Shown in pieces: positions 26,364-36,400 of a stretch of DNA of 63,185 nucleotides. The DNA comes from Planctomycetales bacterium. Lineage in GTDB: Bacteria > Planctomycetota > Planctomycetia > Isosphaerales > Isosphaeraceae. Under the pieces are notes generated by a model that saw only the letters and a program-made list of their open reading frames with translations, was not told the DNA's origin and did no database searches. Location: assembly GCA_027449865.1 (NCBI GenBank), contig DAIDKV010000266.1, positions 1-63,185 on the forward strand, given 5' to 3'. Position 1 is the stretch's first letter. Each line of letters starts with the position of its first letter. Position numbers and translations under genes: made by a program.

Positions 26364-28166
26364 GGGCGGGAGCCATTGCGGGCGCGGTTCGGGCTCGGCG
26401 ATCAGGTAGCGGGCCATCGCCGACCGGATCGCCGAGAGGTCCGTGACCCGGCCGCGATCGGGAAGGTCAAGAATCGCCGCGACGTCGTAATGGTCGCGCT
26501 GGAGGAGCAAGAGCCGCCCGGTCGATGCCGGGATGAAGAGGTGCCCGAAGGCCGCGCGGATCTCCTCGCGGCCGATCCCAAGCCGGCGCGCGACCGCCTC
26601 GGCCTGGTCGAGCCGGCGCAGGTATCTCCGTTGCCAGGCCACGCGCTCGATCCGAAGCAGGCTGGCGCGCATGGTCTGGAGCCGGTCGATCTTGAAGTAG
26701 TCGCGCTCCCAGGCCGACATCGAGGGGGCTGTCCCTCGGATCAGGACGTCGACTCTCGGGCGGTTCACCAGGACCAGGAGCAGGACCATCGCCGCGACCG
26801 CCATGGCCGCGCCCCGCGTCGGTGGCTTCGGGCGTCGGGCGATCGTCGCGCTGGGATGGTGTGGTCCCGACCACCATCCGACCGCGAAGAGCGAGGCGCC
26901 GACCATTGGCATCGCGTCGTACCAGGGGACGACGGCGTAGGGATTGATCGTCCGCATGTTGTGCAGGTCGAGGTAGCCGCGGAAGGTCCACTCCAGCAGG
27001 TAACATCCGACCACGATCGAGGCGCCCGCGCTCTCGATGGGGTTGATCGCGAAACCTGGCCGGGTGGTGGTTCCCGGCGCGGGCCGCCACCGCTGCCGGG
27101 CCCAGATCGCGAGGAATGCGAGGGTCAGCACGAGGCCCTGCGTCTGGGTGGGCTCGACGTCGAGGCCGAGGCTGCCCAGGAGAAGATTCGCCGGGATCGC
27201 CTGCGCGGTGGTGAGGGCGCCCTGAACGGGGTTGGCGGCCTCCTGCGCGGTCCGGCCGTGGAAGCTGACTCTGGCGTCGATGGGCTGGGCGGCGAGGGCG
27301 AGCATCAGGCCGGCCGCGGCGGCCGTCGCGACGATCGGGACAGCCGCGGCGAATCGAGAGCGTCGACGGCCGTCGAGCCAGAGATAGAGGGCCGTGACGG
27401 GTCCGGCGAGGTGCCCGGCCGACCAGAATCCGCCGGCGACCGCGCAGGCGATCGCCGAGGCGACGAGGTATCGCCATCGAGCGGTCCGCCGGTACGACTG
27501 GGCATACCCGAGCGAGGCCAGCACACCCAGCACCGCCCAGAGGGGTTGTCCGCCGGAGAACCACATGGCGGGTGTGAGCATCAGCGAGGTTGTGCCGACC
27601 AGCCCCATCGCCGCGAGTCCCGCGCTGGCTCGGCCGGTCTCGCGAGCAACCAGCCGGCCGGCCGTGAGCATCACGACGATCAAAACTCCGTACGAGGCGA
27701 CCGCGAGGACCTCCGGCAACCCGTGCAGGTCGCCGGCCGCGGCGACGAGCGCCCACGTTAGCAGCCGCCAGCTCGGAACGATGTGGGTGTTGTGCGGGAC
27801 GAGGAGGTTCGCGACGGTCCGGTCCCAGGTGCGCGAGGCCGCCACGTAGGCGACATCATCACTGTAAATCAGGTAAATGTCTCGGGGCGGGCGATCGATG
27901 TGTCCGTGCTTCCCGGGCGCGAAGGTGGCGGGGTCGAAGAACAGAACCGCCGGCGCCGCGACGATCCAGGCCCCAAGCGCGAGCCGCCCCGGCCATCCGA
28001 TCGGACGCGAAGGGTCGAAGCCGAACAGGGAGGCGGCCGTCGCGAGCCCGGCCGCGAGGACGATCCCCGCCCCGAGCGCGGGGCTGACCCGGGCGACGGC
28101 CAGGCTCACCGCCAGAACGGCGACGACGCCCGCCAGCAACGCGATCGCGAACTTCAAGCGGCTCAT
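26340..28166 (-). CDS. Polytopic membrane protein, GT-C-like (copy A)
   Basis: A 608-residue inner-membrane protein with about ten hydrophobic segments. It is a paralogue of the next gene: both have the early pattern YSDDVAYVAASRTWDR then PHNTHIVPSWRLLTW, placing an Asp pair and His residues in the first outside loop. That layout resembles GT-C glycosyltransferases, which use polyprenyl-phosphate sugars, but I find no definitive family match. Later LVARETGRASAGLAAMG and LGSLGLDVEPTQTQG are also shared. The C-terminal 120 residues are soluble and charged. Its start overlaps the upstream gene's stop as ATGA, so the pair is co-translated. The role is unknown. Confidence 0.65.
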   Translation of the reverse strand: MSRLKFAIALLAGVVAVLAVSLAVARVSPALGAGIVLAAGLATAASLFGFDPSRPIGWPGRLALGAWIVAAPAVLFFDPATFAPGKHGHIDRPPRDIYLIYSDDVAYVAASRTWDRTVANLLVPHNTHIVPSWRLLTWALVAAAGDLHGLPEVLAVASYGVLIVVMLTAGRLVARETGRASAGLAAMGLVGTTSLMLTPAMWFSGGQPLWAVLGVLASLGYAQSYRRTARWRYLVASAIACAVAGGFWSAGHLAGPVTALYLWLDGRRRSRFAAAVPIVATAAAAGLMLALAAQPIDARVSFHGRTAQEAANPVQGALTTAQAIPANLLLGSLGLDVEPTQTQGLVLTLAFLAIWARQRWRPAPGTTTRPGFAINPIESAGASIVVGCYLLEWTFRGYLDLHNMRTINPYAVVPWYDAMPMVGASLFAVGWWSGPHHPSATIARRPKPPTRGAAMAVAAMVLLLVLVNRPRVDVLIRGTAPSMSAWERDYFKIDRLQTMRASLLRIERVAWQRRYLRRLDQAEAVARRLGIGREEIRAAFGHLFIPASTGRLLLLQRDHYDVAAILDLPDRGRVTDLSAIRSAMARYLIAEPEPRPQWLPPGDPWPPG

Positions 28167-29614
28167 CGCCGGTCGGCTCCGGGGTCGTGCGGGCTTCGGC
28201 GATCGTCGGGGATCACCGGCAGCTCCGCGGGGTCGAATCCTGGCAGGTGGTTCGGCATCGCCGCGACCGCCGAGGCGGCCCGTCGAACCGCCTCGCGATC
28301 GTACGAGCCCCGCCGCGCCCGGGTCTCCAGGCGATCCAGCTCCGCCAGCGCCGCGCGCTGGGCGCGGGTCTGGTCGTCGAGGTCCGAGGCGCCCGAACGC
28401 GCGACCGAACCGGCCACCGGCCGGGCCATCGGCGCGGCCATCTCAGCATACTCGAAGACCACGCGATCGGCGCGAGGCATCTGGATTGTCAGCATCGCCA
28501 TCGCGAATCCGGAGACCGCCAGCCAATCGCGGCGGGTTGGCGTCGCGATGGTCGAGGCCGGCGATGGGGTCGGTCTGGCGGACCATGCGCAGGCGAACAG
28601 GATGGCGCCCAGGTCGGCCATCGCGTGATACCAGCCGAACGGGCGCAGCTCGCGAAAATCCTCGTCGACCCCGCGTGCCGCAAAGATCATCGCGAGCGTG
28701 CCGAGGGCCATCGTGGCGCCGGCCGCTTCGAGGGGTCGGATCGGCGAGCCGCGCCGAGACCAGCCCCACAGGGCCGCGAACCCGCCGACGAGCGCGATGG
28801 CCTGGGTCGGGGTGGTCCGGGCGTCGAGGCCGAGGTTGTTCAAAACGATCGCCTCGCTGAGGGCCTGCGATCCATGAGCCAGCGCGGCACCGATCGCCGA
28901 GAGACCGACACCCGACGTCCCCGCGCCCGCGAGCCAGGCCATCGCGACGATCGCGGCCGACGCTCCGAGCAGGATGAGGGCGAGGGCCCTCGATCGTGGT
29001 CGGCCGTCGGCCCAGAGGTAGGCGGCTCCGACGGGTCCGGCGGCGAAACCACCGGACCAGAGCAGGGGGGCGGTCGTCTGGGCAACGAGGGCCATCGCGA
29101 GCGCCCGGCGGCTCCCGCCGATCCGCCAGGCCTGGAGCGCGGCGAGCATCGCGAGGACCATCGCCCCGGCGGCCATCGCCTGGCCCGAGGCGTACCAGAG
29201 GAGCGTCGGCCCCGGGACGCTCGAGAGCCCGAGCCCCGACATCGCGACCAGCCCCATCGCCGCCCGGCCGGTCTCGCGGGCGACAACGAGCCCGATCAGG
29301 ATCATCGCCAGGAGGAGGGTCGCATACGAGGCCGCGCCCAGGACGGGCGGCGTCCCTTCAAGCGTCCCGGCGATCTGGGCCAGTGCGAACGTCTCGATCC
29401 GGAAAAGAGGGACGACATGCCCCTGATGCGGTCGGAAGAGGTTTTGCCAGAGCCGGTCAGGCGTCCGACTTCGAGCGAGGTAGACGAAGTCGTCGAACTT
29501 GAGGAAGTACGCCCGCATCGGGGCGAGCCAGAGCCAGAGCGGCCCGACGCCGATCGCCAGGGCGATCAGGATCGTCGGCCCCCATCCGCCAGCGCCCCGG
29601 ATGTGAAATCTCAT
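28163..29614 (-). CDS. Polytopic membrane protein, GT-C-like (copy B)
   Basis: A 483-residue paralogue of the protein encoded next. About nine membrane segments follow a short N-terminus. KFDDFVYLARSRTPDRLWQN and FRPHQGHVVPLFRIETFAL match the first-loop Asp/His pattern of copy A, and GLVVARETGRAAMGLVAM, NNLGLDARTTPTQA recur in both. The soluble C-terminus contains a helical Arg-rich section. The ATG at 29614 was chosen where the first hydrophobic helix begins; no good ribosome binding site precedes it, and the frame is open further upstream. The stop overlaps the start of copy A (ATGA), so they make one operon. Probably a GT-C-like transferase pair, by analogy only. Confidence 0.65.
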   Translation of the reverse strand: MRFHIRGAGGWGPTILIALAIGVGPLWLWLAPMRAYFLKFDDFVYLARSRTPDRLWQNLFRPHQGHVVPLFRIETFALAQIAGTLEGTPPVLGAASYATLLLAMILIGLVVARETGRAAMGLVAMSGLGLSSVPGPTLLWYASGQAMAAGAMVLAMLAALQAWRIGGSRRALAMALVAQTTAPLLWSGGFAAGPVGAAYLWADGRPRSRALALILLGASAAIVAMAWLAGAGTSGVGLSAIGAALAHGSQALSEAIVLNNLGLDARTTPTQAIALVGGFAALWGWSRRGSPIRPLEAAGATMALGTLAMIFAARGVDEDFRELRPFGWYHAMADLGAILFACAWSARPTPSPASTIATPTRRDWLAVSGFAMAMLTIQMPRADRVVFEYAEMAAPMARPVAGSVARSGASDLDDQTRAQRAALAELDRLETRARRGSYDREAVRRAASAVAAMPNHLPGFDPAELPVIPDDRRSPHDPGADRR

Positions 29615-29792
29615 GCCCGGATTCCCGAAGAAGGAGGCAAGAGCCCGCGCCCCGCGATCGATCCCGCCCGTTATACCCGAGACGCCCCACGTCTCGCATC
29701 TATTGATGTTGTCCGAATCTCGTGGTAGGAAGAGCCATCGATCCGCCCCGTCGCGGAGCGGAAGTCCCGGGGCACCGCCGAGGACCGCCGAG

Positions 29793-31754
29793 ATGACGAC
29801 CCTGCCGACGATCGCAATGTGGACCGTGCTGGCGATGGTGGGACAGGATCCCGGCGAGATCCTCCCCGGCTGGGGCGACAAACCGGCGAAGGCCCCCGAG
29901 ATCAAGGATCCCGACGCCGAGGCTGCCGAGGAAAACCGGCGACGCGTCGCCCTGGCCGCGGCCGAACGCCTCGGCGCCGACCGACTTCAGACCGCCGTCC
30001 CGCTCGCGGACCTCGGTCTCTTCTACCTTTCTCGGAAGCGATACGACCAGGCCGAGCCTCTGCTCCGCCGATCGCTGGCGATCCGCGAAGCTCACCTCCC
30101 GCCCGATCATCCCGACGTGGCCTCGTCGCTCTACCTCCTCGGGGTCTGCCGGGCACACAGAAAGCGGGACAAAACCGCCGAGCCGATACTCCGCCGCGCC
30201 CTTGAGATCCTCGATCGTCGGGGCCAAGACGATGCCGAATTGTCCAGGGCCCTCCGTGCGATGGCGCAATATCACCTGATGCGAGAGGAATTCGACCGGG
30301 CCGAGCCGTTCTTCGTGCGGGCGCTCGCGATCCGCCGGAAGGTCTACGGGCCGGAGAGTGTCGAGACCGCCGGTCTGCTCGACGACTTCGGAAATCTCAC
30401 GCTCGCCCGGTCCCAGACGCGTCGATCGGCGGCCCTCTCCTCACCGAAAGAACCGATCGATCCTCTGCACGGACTCCCGGCGATCGATCCCTACCTCAAG
30501 GCTGTGGAGGACTACCATCAAGCCATCGGCCGGGCCCGGGAATTCTACAAGCAGGCCCTCGTGATTCGCGAGAAGACGTTCGGGCCTACCGATCCCAGCC
30601 TCGCCGATTCGCTCCTCCAACTCGGGAAACTCGCGATCGAGCAGGAGCATCCGAAGGACTCGATCCCTTACCTGAAGCGCTGGCTCGCGATCGAGGAAAA
30701 GCGGAAGCCTCCCCCGAGCAAGGAACGGGCCGAAATCAGGGCCCATCTCGCCAGGACGCCCCAGGAGCAAAAGGATTGGCCCGCGGCCGAGGAACAGTTC
30801 TCGAAGGCGCAGGAGGAGTTGGAGGCTATCCAGGGCCCCGAGGGTTCCGACGTCGCCATGCTCCTCGCCTCGCGGGCCGATCTCGCGATCGAGACCGGGC
30901 GATTCGACGACGCCGAGCGTTTCCTCCACCGCGCCCTTCAGTTCCGATGGACACACGTCAATCAGGCCGACGGGGATCTCTACCTGGCCCGACAGTGGAC
31001 GTCGGAAAGTTACCGCGATCACCTCGGCGACCGCCGCGCGCCGGTCCTCTGGCACCGGTTGAAGGCCCTGAAGATCCGGGTCGATCGCCCACGTGAGAAA
31101 AAGGTGATCGAGGAGCTGCTCTGGGGATTTGCCGAGCTACTCCGGCGGAGTAACCGCGTCCTTCCCCCGCCGACCCGAGAGGATCTGGACGAACTCGTCA
31201 GGCTCTCCGACGGATTCGTCGTGCCCCGGACGATGGCCCCGGATTCTCAGACACTTAACTACTTCATCGAAGTCCGGCTCGACGACGCCGGCCTGGCGCA
31301 CGTCGCGCGGCTCTACGACCTCGAATCGCTGGAGATCCGCGGCCGGGGCGCCGGAGAAGACCAGAAGATCACCGGCGCCGGGATCACCCATCTTCGGAAT
31401 CTCATCAATTTGCGCAAGCTCTCGATCCGGGGCGCCGAGATCGACGACGCGAGCCTCGCCGCCCTCGCCGGGTTGGAGTACCTCGAAGAACTCGACATCT
31501 CGCTCACGCCGATCGGAGACGCTGGCCTGGCCCATCTGGAGGGCCTGAAATCACTCCAGACGCTTCACCTCTCGGCCACGAACGTCACCGATGCCGGGCT
31601 GGCGCACCTGGCGCGGCTACCCGCCCTCCGCCGCGTCCTGCTCAACTCCACCCGCGTGACCGACTTTGGGGTGGATCGGCTACGCGACGCCCGGCCCGGA
31701 ATCGATATCGACCATGGCCCCGGTCCGGGATACCGGCCGCTCGCCCGACGGTGA
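29793..31754 (+). CDS. TPR and leucine-rich-repeat protein
   Basis: A 653-residue protein with two repeat domains. Residues about 45-330 hold tetratricopeptide repeats of the kinesin-light-chain type (LADLGLFYLSRKRYDQAEPL, LRRSLAIREAHLPPDHPDVA, FKVRALAIRRK-like blocks). Residues about 480-640 hold leucine-rich repeats of the planctomycete kind: LDDAGLAHVARLYDLESLEI, LEYLEELDISLTPIGDAGLA, LHLSATNVTDAGLAHLARL. The N-terminal helix (TIAMWTVLAMVG) may be a signal peptide. Both repeats bind proteins, and no enzyme motif is visible. The ATG at 29793 follows a GAGGA element; an earlier in-frame ATG would add a basic, unconserved tail. Confidence 0.8.
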   Translation: MTTLPTIAMWTVLAMVGQDPGEILPGWGDKPAKAPEIKDPDAEAAEENRRRVALAAAERLGADRLQTAVPLADLGLFYLSRKRYDQAEPLLRRSLAIREAHLPPDHPDVASSLYLLGVCRAHRKRDKTAEPILRRALEILDRRGQDDAELSRALRAMAQYHLMREEFDRAEPFFVRALAIRRKVYGPESVETAGLLDDFGNLTLARSQTRRSAALSSPKEPIDPLHGLPAIDPYLKAVEDYHQAIGRAREFYKQALVIREKTFGPTDPSLADSLLQLGKLAIEQEHPKDSIPYLKRWLAIEEKRKPPPSKERAEIRAHLARTPQEQKDWPAAEEQFSKAQEELEAIQGPEGSDVAMLLASRADLAIETGRFDDAERFLHRALQFRWTHVNQADGDLYLARQWTSESYRDHLGDRRAPVLWHRLKALKIRVDRPREKKVIEELLWGFAELLRRSNRVLPPPTREDLDELVRLSDGFVVPRTMAPDSQTLNYFIEVRLDDAGLAHVARLYDLESLEIRGRGAGEDQKITGAGITHLRNLINLRKLSIRGAEIDDASLAALAGLEYLEELDISLTPIGDAGLAHLEGLKSLQTLHLSATNVTDAGLAHLARLPALRRVLLNSTRVTDFGVDRLRDARPGIDIDHGPGPGYRPLARR

Positions 31755-31775
31755 CGGCGCCCGAGTCGGCCGCGG

Positions 31776-32042
31776 TCACCACCAGGCATTCCATCGATAC
31801 ACCACATACAGGCAAGCGATCACGCCAACGACGATCCACAGGGGTTTGCGCTCCGGCGGACGGTCGTCCCTGGAAAGGTAATGCTCGCAGTACGGGCAAC
31901 GTTCGGCATCCTCGAGGATCTCGCGACGGCAGTACGGGCAGGGGGCGGTCGGTTCCTCGTCGTCGTCGTCCGACCCGTATTCTTCCTCTGGGTCATACTC
32001 GAGTTCGGGATCGTCGTCGTCCCCATCGTGTCCGCGGGGCAT
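31776..32042 (-). CDS. Small acidic zinc-ribbon protein with C-terminal membrane helix
   Basis: An 88-residue protein. The first 35 residues are extremely acidic (DDDDPELEYDPEEEYGSDDD). A zinc-ribbon follows: PCPYCRREILEDAERCPYC, giving two CPYC knuckles separated by 12 residues. The C-terminal stretch PLWIVVGVIACLYVVYRW is a single membrane helix, so the ribbon would face the cytoplasm as a tail-anchored protein. The ATG at 32042 has GAGGAG 8 bases upstream; a GTG three codons earlier is too close to that site. No function can be assigned. It converges with the TPR-LRR gene. Confidence 0.65.
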   Translation of the reverse strand: MPRGHDGDDDDPELEYDPEEEYGSDDDDEEPTAPCPYCRREILEDAERCPYCEHYLSRDDRPPERKPLWIVVGVIACLYVVYRWNAWW

Positions 32043-32219
32043 GAACGTCACTCCTCGTGGCTTCGGCGTCGGACCATCGATCCGATCTCGATGGATTGTA
32101 GGCTCGCCTCGGTGGGCGGCTCAAGGAACAGCGGTGCCTCGACCCGTTCCCTGGGGTGTCGTACAATCCAGGCCATCGAACGATTCCCGCCCCAAGGTCC
32201 GCCATCCAGGGAGCCCACG

Positions 32220-33395
32220 TTGAGAGCCTCCTTCGCCTGCCTGTTCGGGTTCCTGATCGCGATGGCGCCGACGATGGCCCTCGCCGGGTCAGACCCCTTC
32301 GAGCTGAAGAGCGGCGACCGGATCGTCCTCGTCGGCGATACGATGATCGAGCGCGACCAGCGCTACGGTTACCTCGAAACGCTGCTGACCCTGCTCCACC
32401 CCGACAAGGACCTGACCTTCCGTAATCTCGGCTGGAGCGGCGACACGGTCGCGGGGCTCTCGCGCGCTGGGTTCGACCCGCCCGAGGCCGGCCATCGCCG
32501 GCTGATCGAGCAGGTCCATGCCGCCCGGCCGACGGTTCTCATCGTCGGCTACGGCATGGCCGACTCGTTCGATGGCGAGCCCGGCCGCGCCCGGTTCATC
32601 TCCGGGCTGAACCGGTTCCTCGACGAGGTCGCCGACACCCGCGCCCGGGTCGTTCTGCTCTCGCCGATCGCCTGCGATCGACCCTCGCCCGCGCTACCCG
32701 ATCCTTCGCCCCACAACACGATGATCGAGCGTTACGCCCGATCGATTGCCGAGGTCGCCCAGAGCCGAGGCGCCCGGTTCATCGACCTCTTCGGCCCGAC
32801 CCGCGATCGCGAGGTCCGCGCACCGATCACCGATGACGGCGTCGTCCCGAACGAGGCCGGCCACCGCTTCCTCGCGGGCGTGATCGTCCGCGGGCTCGAT
32901 CCGTCAGCCGGTCGCGGTGGGCCCCACGTCGAGACGAAGGGCCCGCACTTCCGGATCAACCGCCCGACACTGGCCGTCCTCGGCGACGGGACAGCCCGCC
33001 CATTGATCGATACGTCGCTCGTCGTGAAGGCGACGGGACTTTCCCCCGGCCGGCACGAGCTGCGGATCGAGGGACGCCCGATCGTCTCGAAAACGGCCGA
33101 GGAATGGGCCGCGGGTGTCTCGGTCGACGACCTTCCCGACCGCGATCGAGTCGAGCGGCTTCGGGCGGCGATCCACGCGAAGAACCGGCTGTTCTTCCAT
33201 CGATGGCGTCCGCAAAATATCACGTATTTGTTCGGCTTCCGCAAGCACGAGCAGGGGAACAACGCGGTGGAGATCCCCCGCTTCGACCCGCTGGTCGAGG
33301 AGCAGGAGCGCGCGATCGCCCGCCTGCGAAGGCCAGTCGGCCGCGAATGCGAGCTGGTGCGCGTCGAGGGGCCGACGAAAACCACTGGCCGATGA
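32220..33395 (+). CDS. SGNH/GDSL-fold exported protein with altered catalytic residues
   Basis: A 391-residue exported protein beginning at a TTG codon (32220), chosen because GGGAG precedes it and it opens a clean signal peptide (FACLFGFLIAMAPTMALA). The SGNH hydrolase blocks are in order: VGDTMIERDQRYG (block I, residues 38-50), RNLGWSGDTV (block II, Gly71), GYGMADSF (block III) and TDDGVVPNEAGHRF (block V). The nucleophile serine of GDS is Thr41, and the DXXH histidine is replaced by Val208. Members of this family sit beside PVC-type dehydrogenases, as here (the next gene is 56 bases away). The altered residues suggest a changed or lost esterase activity, which is inference. Confidence 0.75.
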   Translation: MRASFACLFGFLIAMAPTMALAGSDPFELKSGDRIVLVGDTMIERDQRYGYLETLLTLLHPDKDLTFRNLGWSGDTVAGLSRAGFDPPEAGHRRLIEQVHAARPTVLIVGYGMADSFDGEPGRARFISGLNRFLDEVADTRARVVLLSPIACDRPSPALPDPSPHNTMIERYARSIAEVAQSRGARFIDLFGPTRDREVRAPITDDGVVPNEAGHRFLAGVIVRGLDPSAGRGGPHVETKGPHFRINRPTLAVLGDGTARPLIDTSLVVKATGLSPGRHELRIEGRPIVSKTAEEWAAGVSVDDLPDRDRVERLRAAIHAKNRLFFHRWRPQNITYLFGFRKHEQGNNAVEIPRFDPLVEEQERAIARLRRPVGRECELVRVEGPTKTTGR

Positions 33396-33451
33396 CCTGT
33401 CGGACGCCCCCGAGAGATGCGAAGCCAATAACCCGACCCATGAGGACCCCG

Positions 33452-36400
33452 ATGCGCATCCTGCTCGTCGCGATCATTCTACTGATCCCCGCCGCCGCCC
33501 GGGCACAGCGGGCGCCCTTCCCGATTCCTGATCCCGATCCCGAGATCGAGCGGAAGTCGTTCATCGTCGCTGATGGATTCGAGGTTAACCTGTTCGCGGC
33601 CGATCCGGCCATCGCCAAGCCGATCCAGATGAACTTCGACCCCGCCGGCCGGCTCTGGATCGCCAGCTCCGAGGTCTATCCACAGATCAAGCCCGGGCAG
33701 GTCGCCGACGACAAAATCCTCGTCCTCGAGGATCGCAACGGCGACGGCCGCTCCGACAAAACCTCGATCTTCGCCCGTGGATTGCTCATCCCCACGGGTG
33801 TCGAGCCGGGCGACGGCGGGGCCTATGTCGCGAATAGCACCGAGTTGCTCCACCTGGCCGACACCGATGGCGACGGCCAGGCCGACCGGACCCGCGTGGT
33901 TCTCTCGGGGTTCGGGACCGAGGATACCCATCACATCTTGCACACCCTTCGGTGGGGATATGACGGCGCCCTGTATTTCAATCAGTCGGTGTATATTCAT
34001 AGTCACATCGAGACACCGCACGGGGTCCGGCGGCTGGGTGGCGGCGGGATCTGGCAGTTCCGGCCCGAGACGATGCAACTGGAAGTTTTCATCCGTGGTT
34101 TGGTCAATCCCTGGGGCCATCACTTCGACCGGTGGGGTCAATCGTTCGCGACCGACGGAGCCGGCGGCGAGGGGATCAATTACTGCATCCCGGGTGCGTC
34201 GTTCTTCTGGGCGGTCGGAGCCGAGCGGATCTTTCCTGGGCTGAACCCGGGGAGCCCGAAGTATTGCGGGCTGGAGGTTGTCTCGGGCCGGGCGATGCCC
34301 GAGTCGTGGCAGGGGAACCTGCTCACCAACGATTTCCGGGGTAACCGCGTCTGCCGGTTCGTCCTCAGCGACGATGGCGCCGGCTTCGCGGCCCGCGAGC
34401 AGACCGAGCTGATCAAGACGAAGCACGTCGCCTTCCGGCCGATCGACATCAAGATGGGCCCCGACGGCGCCATCTACATCGCCGACTGGTACAACCCGAT
34501 CATCCAGCACGGCGAGGTCGACTTCCGCGACCCGCGCCGCGACCACACCCGAGGCCGGATCTGGCGCGTCTCCGCGAAGGGCCGCGCGCCGGTGGACCGG
34601 CCGAAGCTGGTCGGTGTCGAGACAGGCGCCTTGCTCGATGAACTGAAGTCGCCCGAACAGTGGACCCGCGACCGGGCCCGCCGCGCCCTCCAGGAACGGG
34701 GGTCCGCAAATGTCTCGGGGCCGCTGGCGGCCTGGGTCGCCGCGCTCGATCCCAAGAACCTGATGTACGACCACCATCGGCTCGAAGCCCTCTGGACCTC
34801 CGAGGCGGTTCGCCAGATCGACCCCGCACTGCTCGGGGAATTGCTCCGCTCGGCCGATCCGAGAGTCCGCGCGGCGGCGGTGCGAGTCGTGCCTGGCGCG
34901 CGGGAAAAGCTGGCCGATCCGGTGGAGATGCTGGGCGAGCGCGTTCTTGACGAGAACCCGAGGGTACGACTCGAAGCTGTTCGAGCGCTCTCCGCGTTCC
35001 CGGGCGTCCGATCGGCGGAACGGGCGATGTCGGCCCTCGATCGGCCGGTCGACCGGTTCCTGGAATACGGGCTCTGGCTGACGGCCCGGGATCTGGCGCC
35101 CGACTGGCTTCCGGCGATGCAGGCCGGTCGGTTCGACTTCGGCGGGCATCCCGAACGGGCGGTCTTCGCGCTGCTGGCGGTCGGGACGCCCGAGACCGTC
35201 AGACCGCTGCTGACCCTGCTCCGCGACGGGAAGGTCCCCAGAGACCAGGACCCGAAGGTGCAGGACTTCATCGCGACGAAGGGCGGCCCGGCTGAGCTGG
35301 GTGCGGTGCTCGACCTCGTCGTTCGCGGCGAAGCGATTCCGGCCTCGCGCCGGGTCGCGCTGCTGGATCTGCTCGCGCGCGCCTCCCGACAGCGAAAGCT
35401 CGTCCCGGCCGGTGATCTGGCACAAATTGTCTCGCTATTGACCGGACCCGACGAGGCGCTTCGAGCCTCGGCGCTCCGGGCTGCCGGGGCGTGGGATGTC
35501 CCCGCGATCGGCGGGCGGCTCGCCGAGCTGGCGACGGCCGCCGAGACGCCGCGAGCCGTCCGAGCCGCGGCCATCGAGGCGATCGCCCAGCGCCGAGAGG
35601 TTGCAGGCCGGCAAACGCTCGTCGAACTGGCGGGGCGCTCCGGCTCGACCGAGATCCCCTCGATGGCCCTCGCCGCGCTCGAGGGGATCGATCCGGCCGA
35701 CGCCTCACCCCGAATCGCCGCCTGGCTCGCCCGCCTGCCGGTCGACCGCGTCGACGACGGGCGCAGGGTGCTGGCCGCCGTACTCGGCCGGCGCGACGGA
35801 GCCTCGACACTGGCTCGCGCGATCACGATGGCCAATGTTGCAATCTCTCCCGACCTGGCGAAGCTCGCCATCCGACAGGTGCGCTCCTCCGGGCACGACG
35901 AGCCGGCGCTGGTCGCCGCGCTCTCGAAAGCGGCGAAGCTCGACGCCGCTCCGAAGGCCCTGAACGCCGCCGAGATGTCGGCACTGCTCACGGAGGTTGC
36001 CTCCCAGGGCAACCCATCGCGGGGCGAGCGGATCTTCCGTCGCAAGGATCTCGCCTGCCTCAAGTGCCACGCCATCGCGGGCGCCGGCGGCCAGGTCGGG
36101 CCTGGGCTGGAAAGCATCGGCGCGAGCGCTCCGCCCGATTACCTGGTTGACTCGATCTTGCAGCCGAACAAGCAGGTGAAGGAAGGCTACCACGCAACGG
36201 CGGTCGCCACCGACGACGGCCGGATCTTCACCGGTATCCCAATCCGAAAGACCGATTCCGAACTGGTCCTCCGCGATACCGAGGGGAACGAGGTGACCCT
36301 CCCCACGGGGTCGATCGTGGAACAAAAAATGGCCGGCTCGATCATGCCCGCGGGACTCGCCGACGAGTTGACCCGCCCCGAACTGGTCGACCTTGTCCGG

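Noticed and set aside
33479-35425. A 648-codon open frame on the minus strand.
   Set aside because: It is antisense to the PVC dehydrogenase, which has clear domains. High GC content keeps the opposite frame open by chance.
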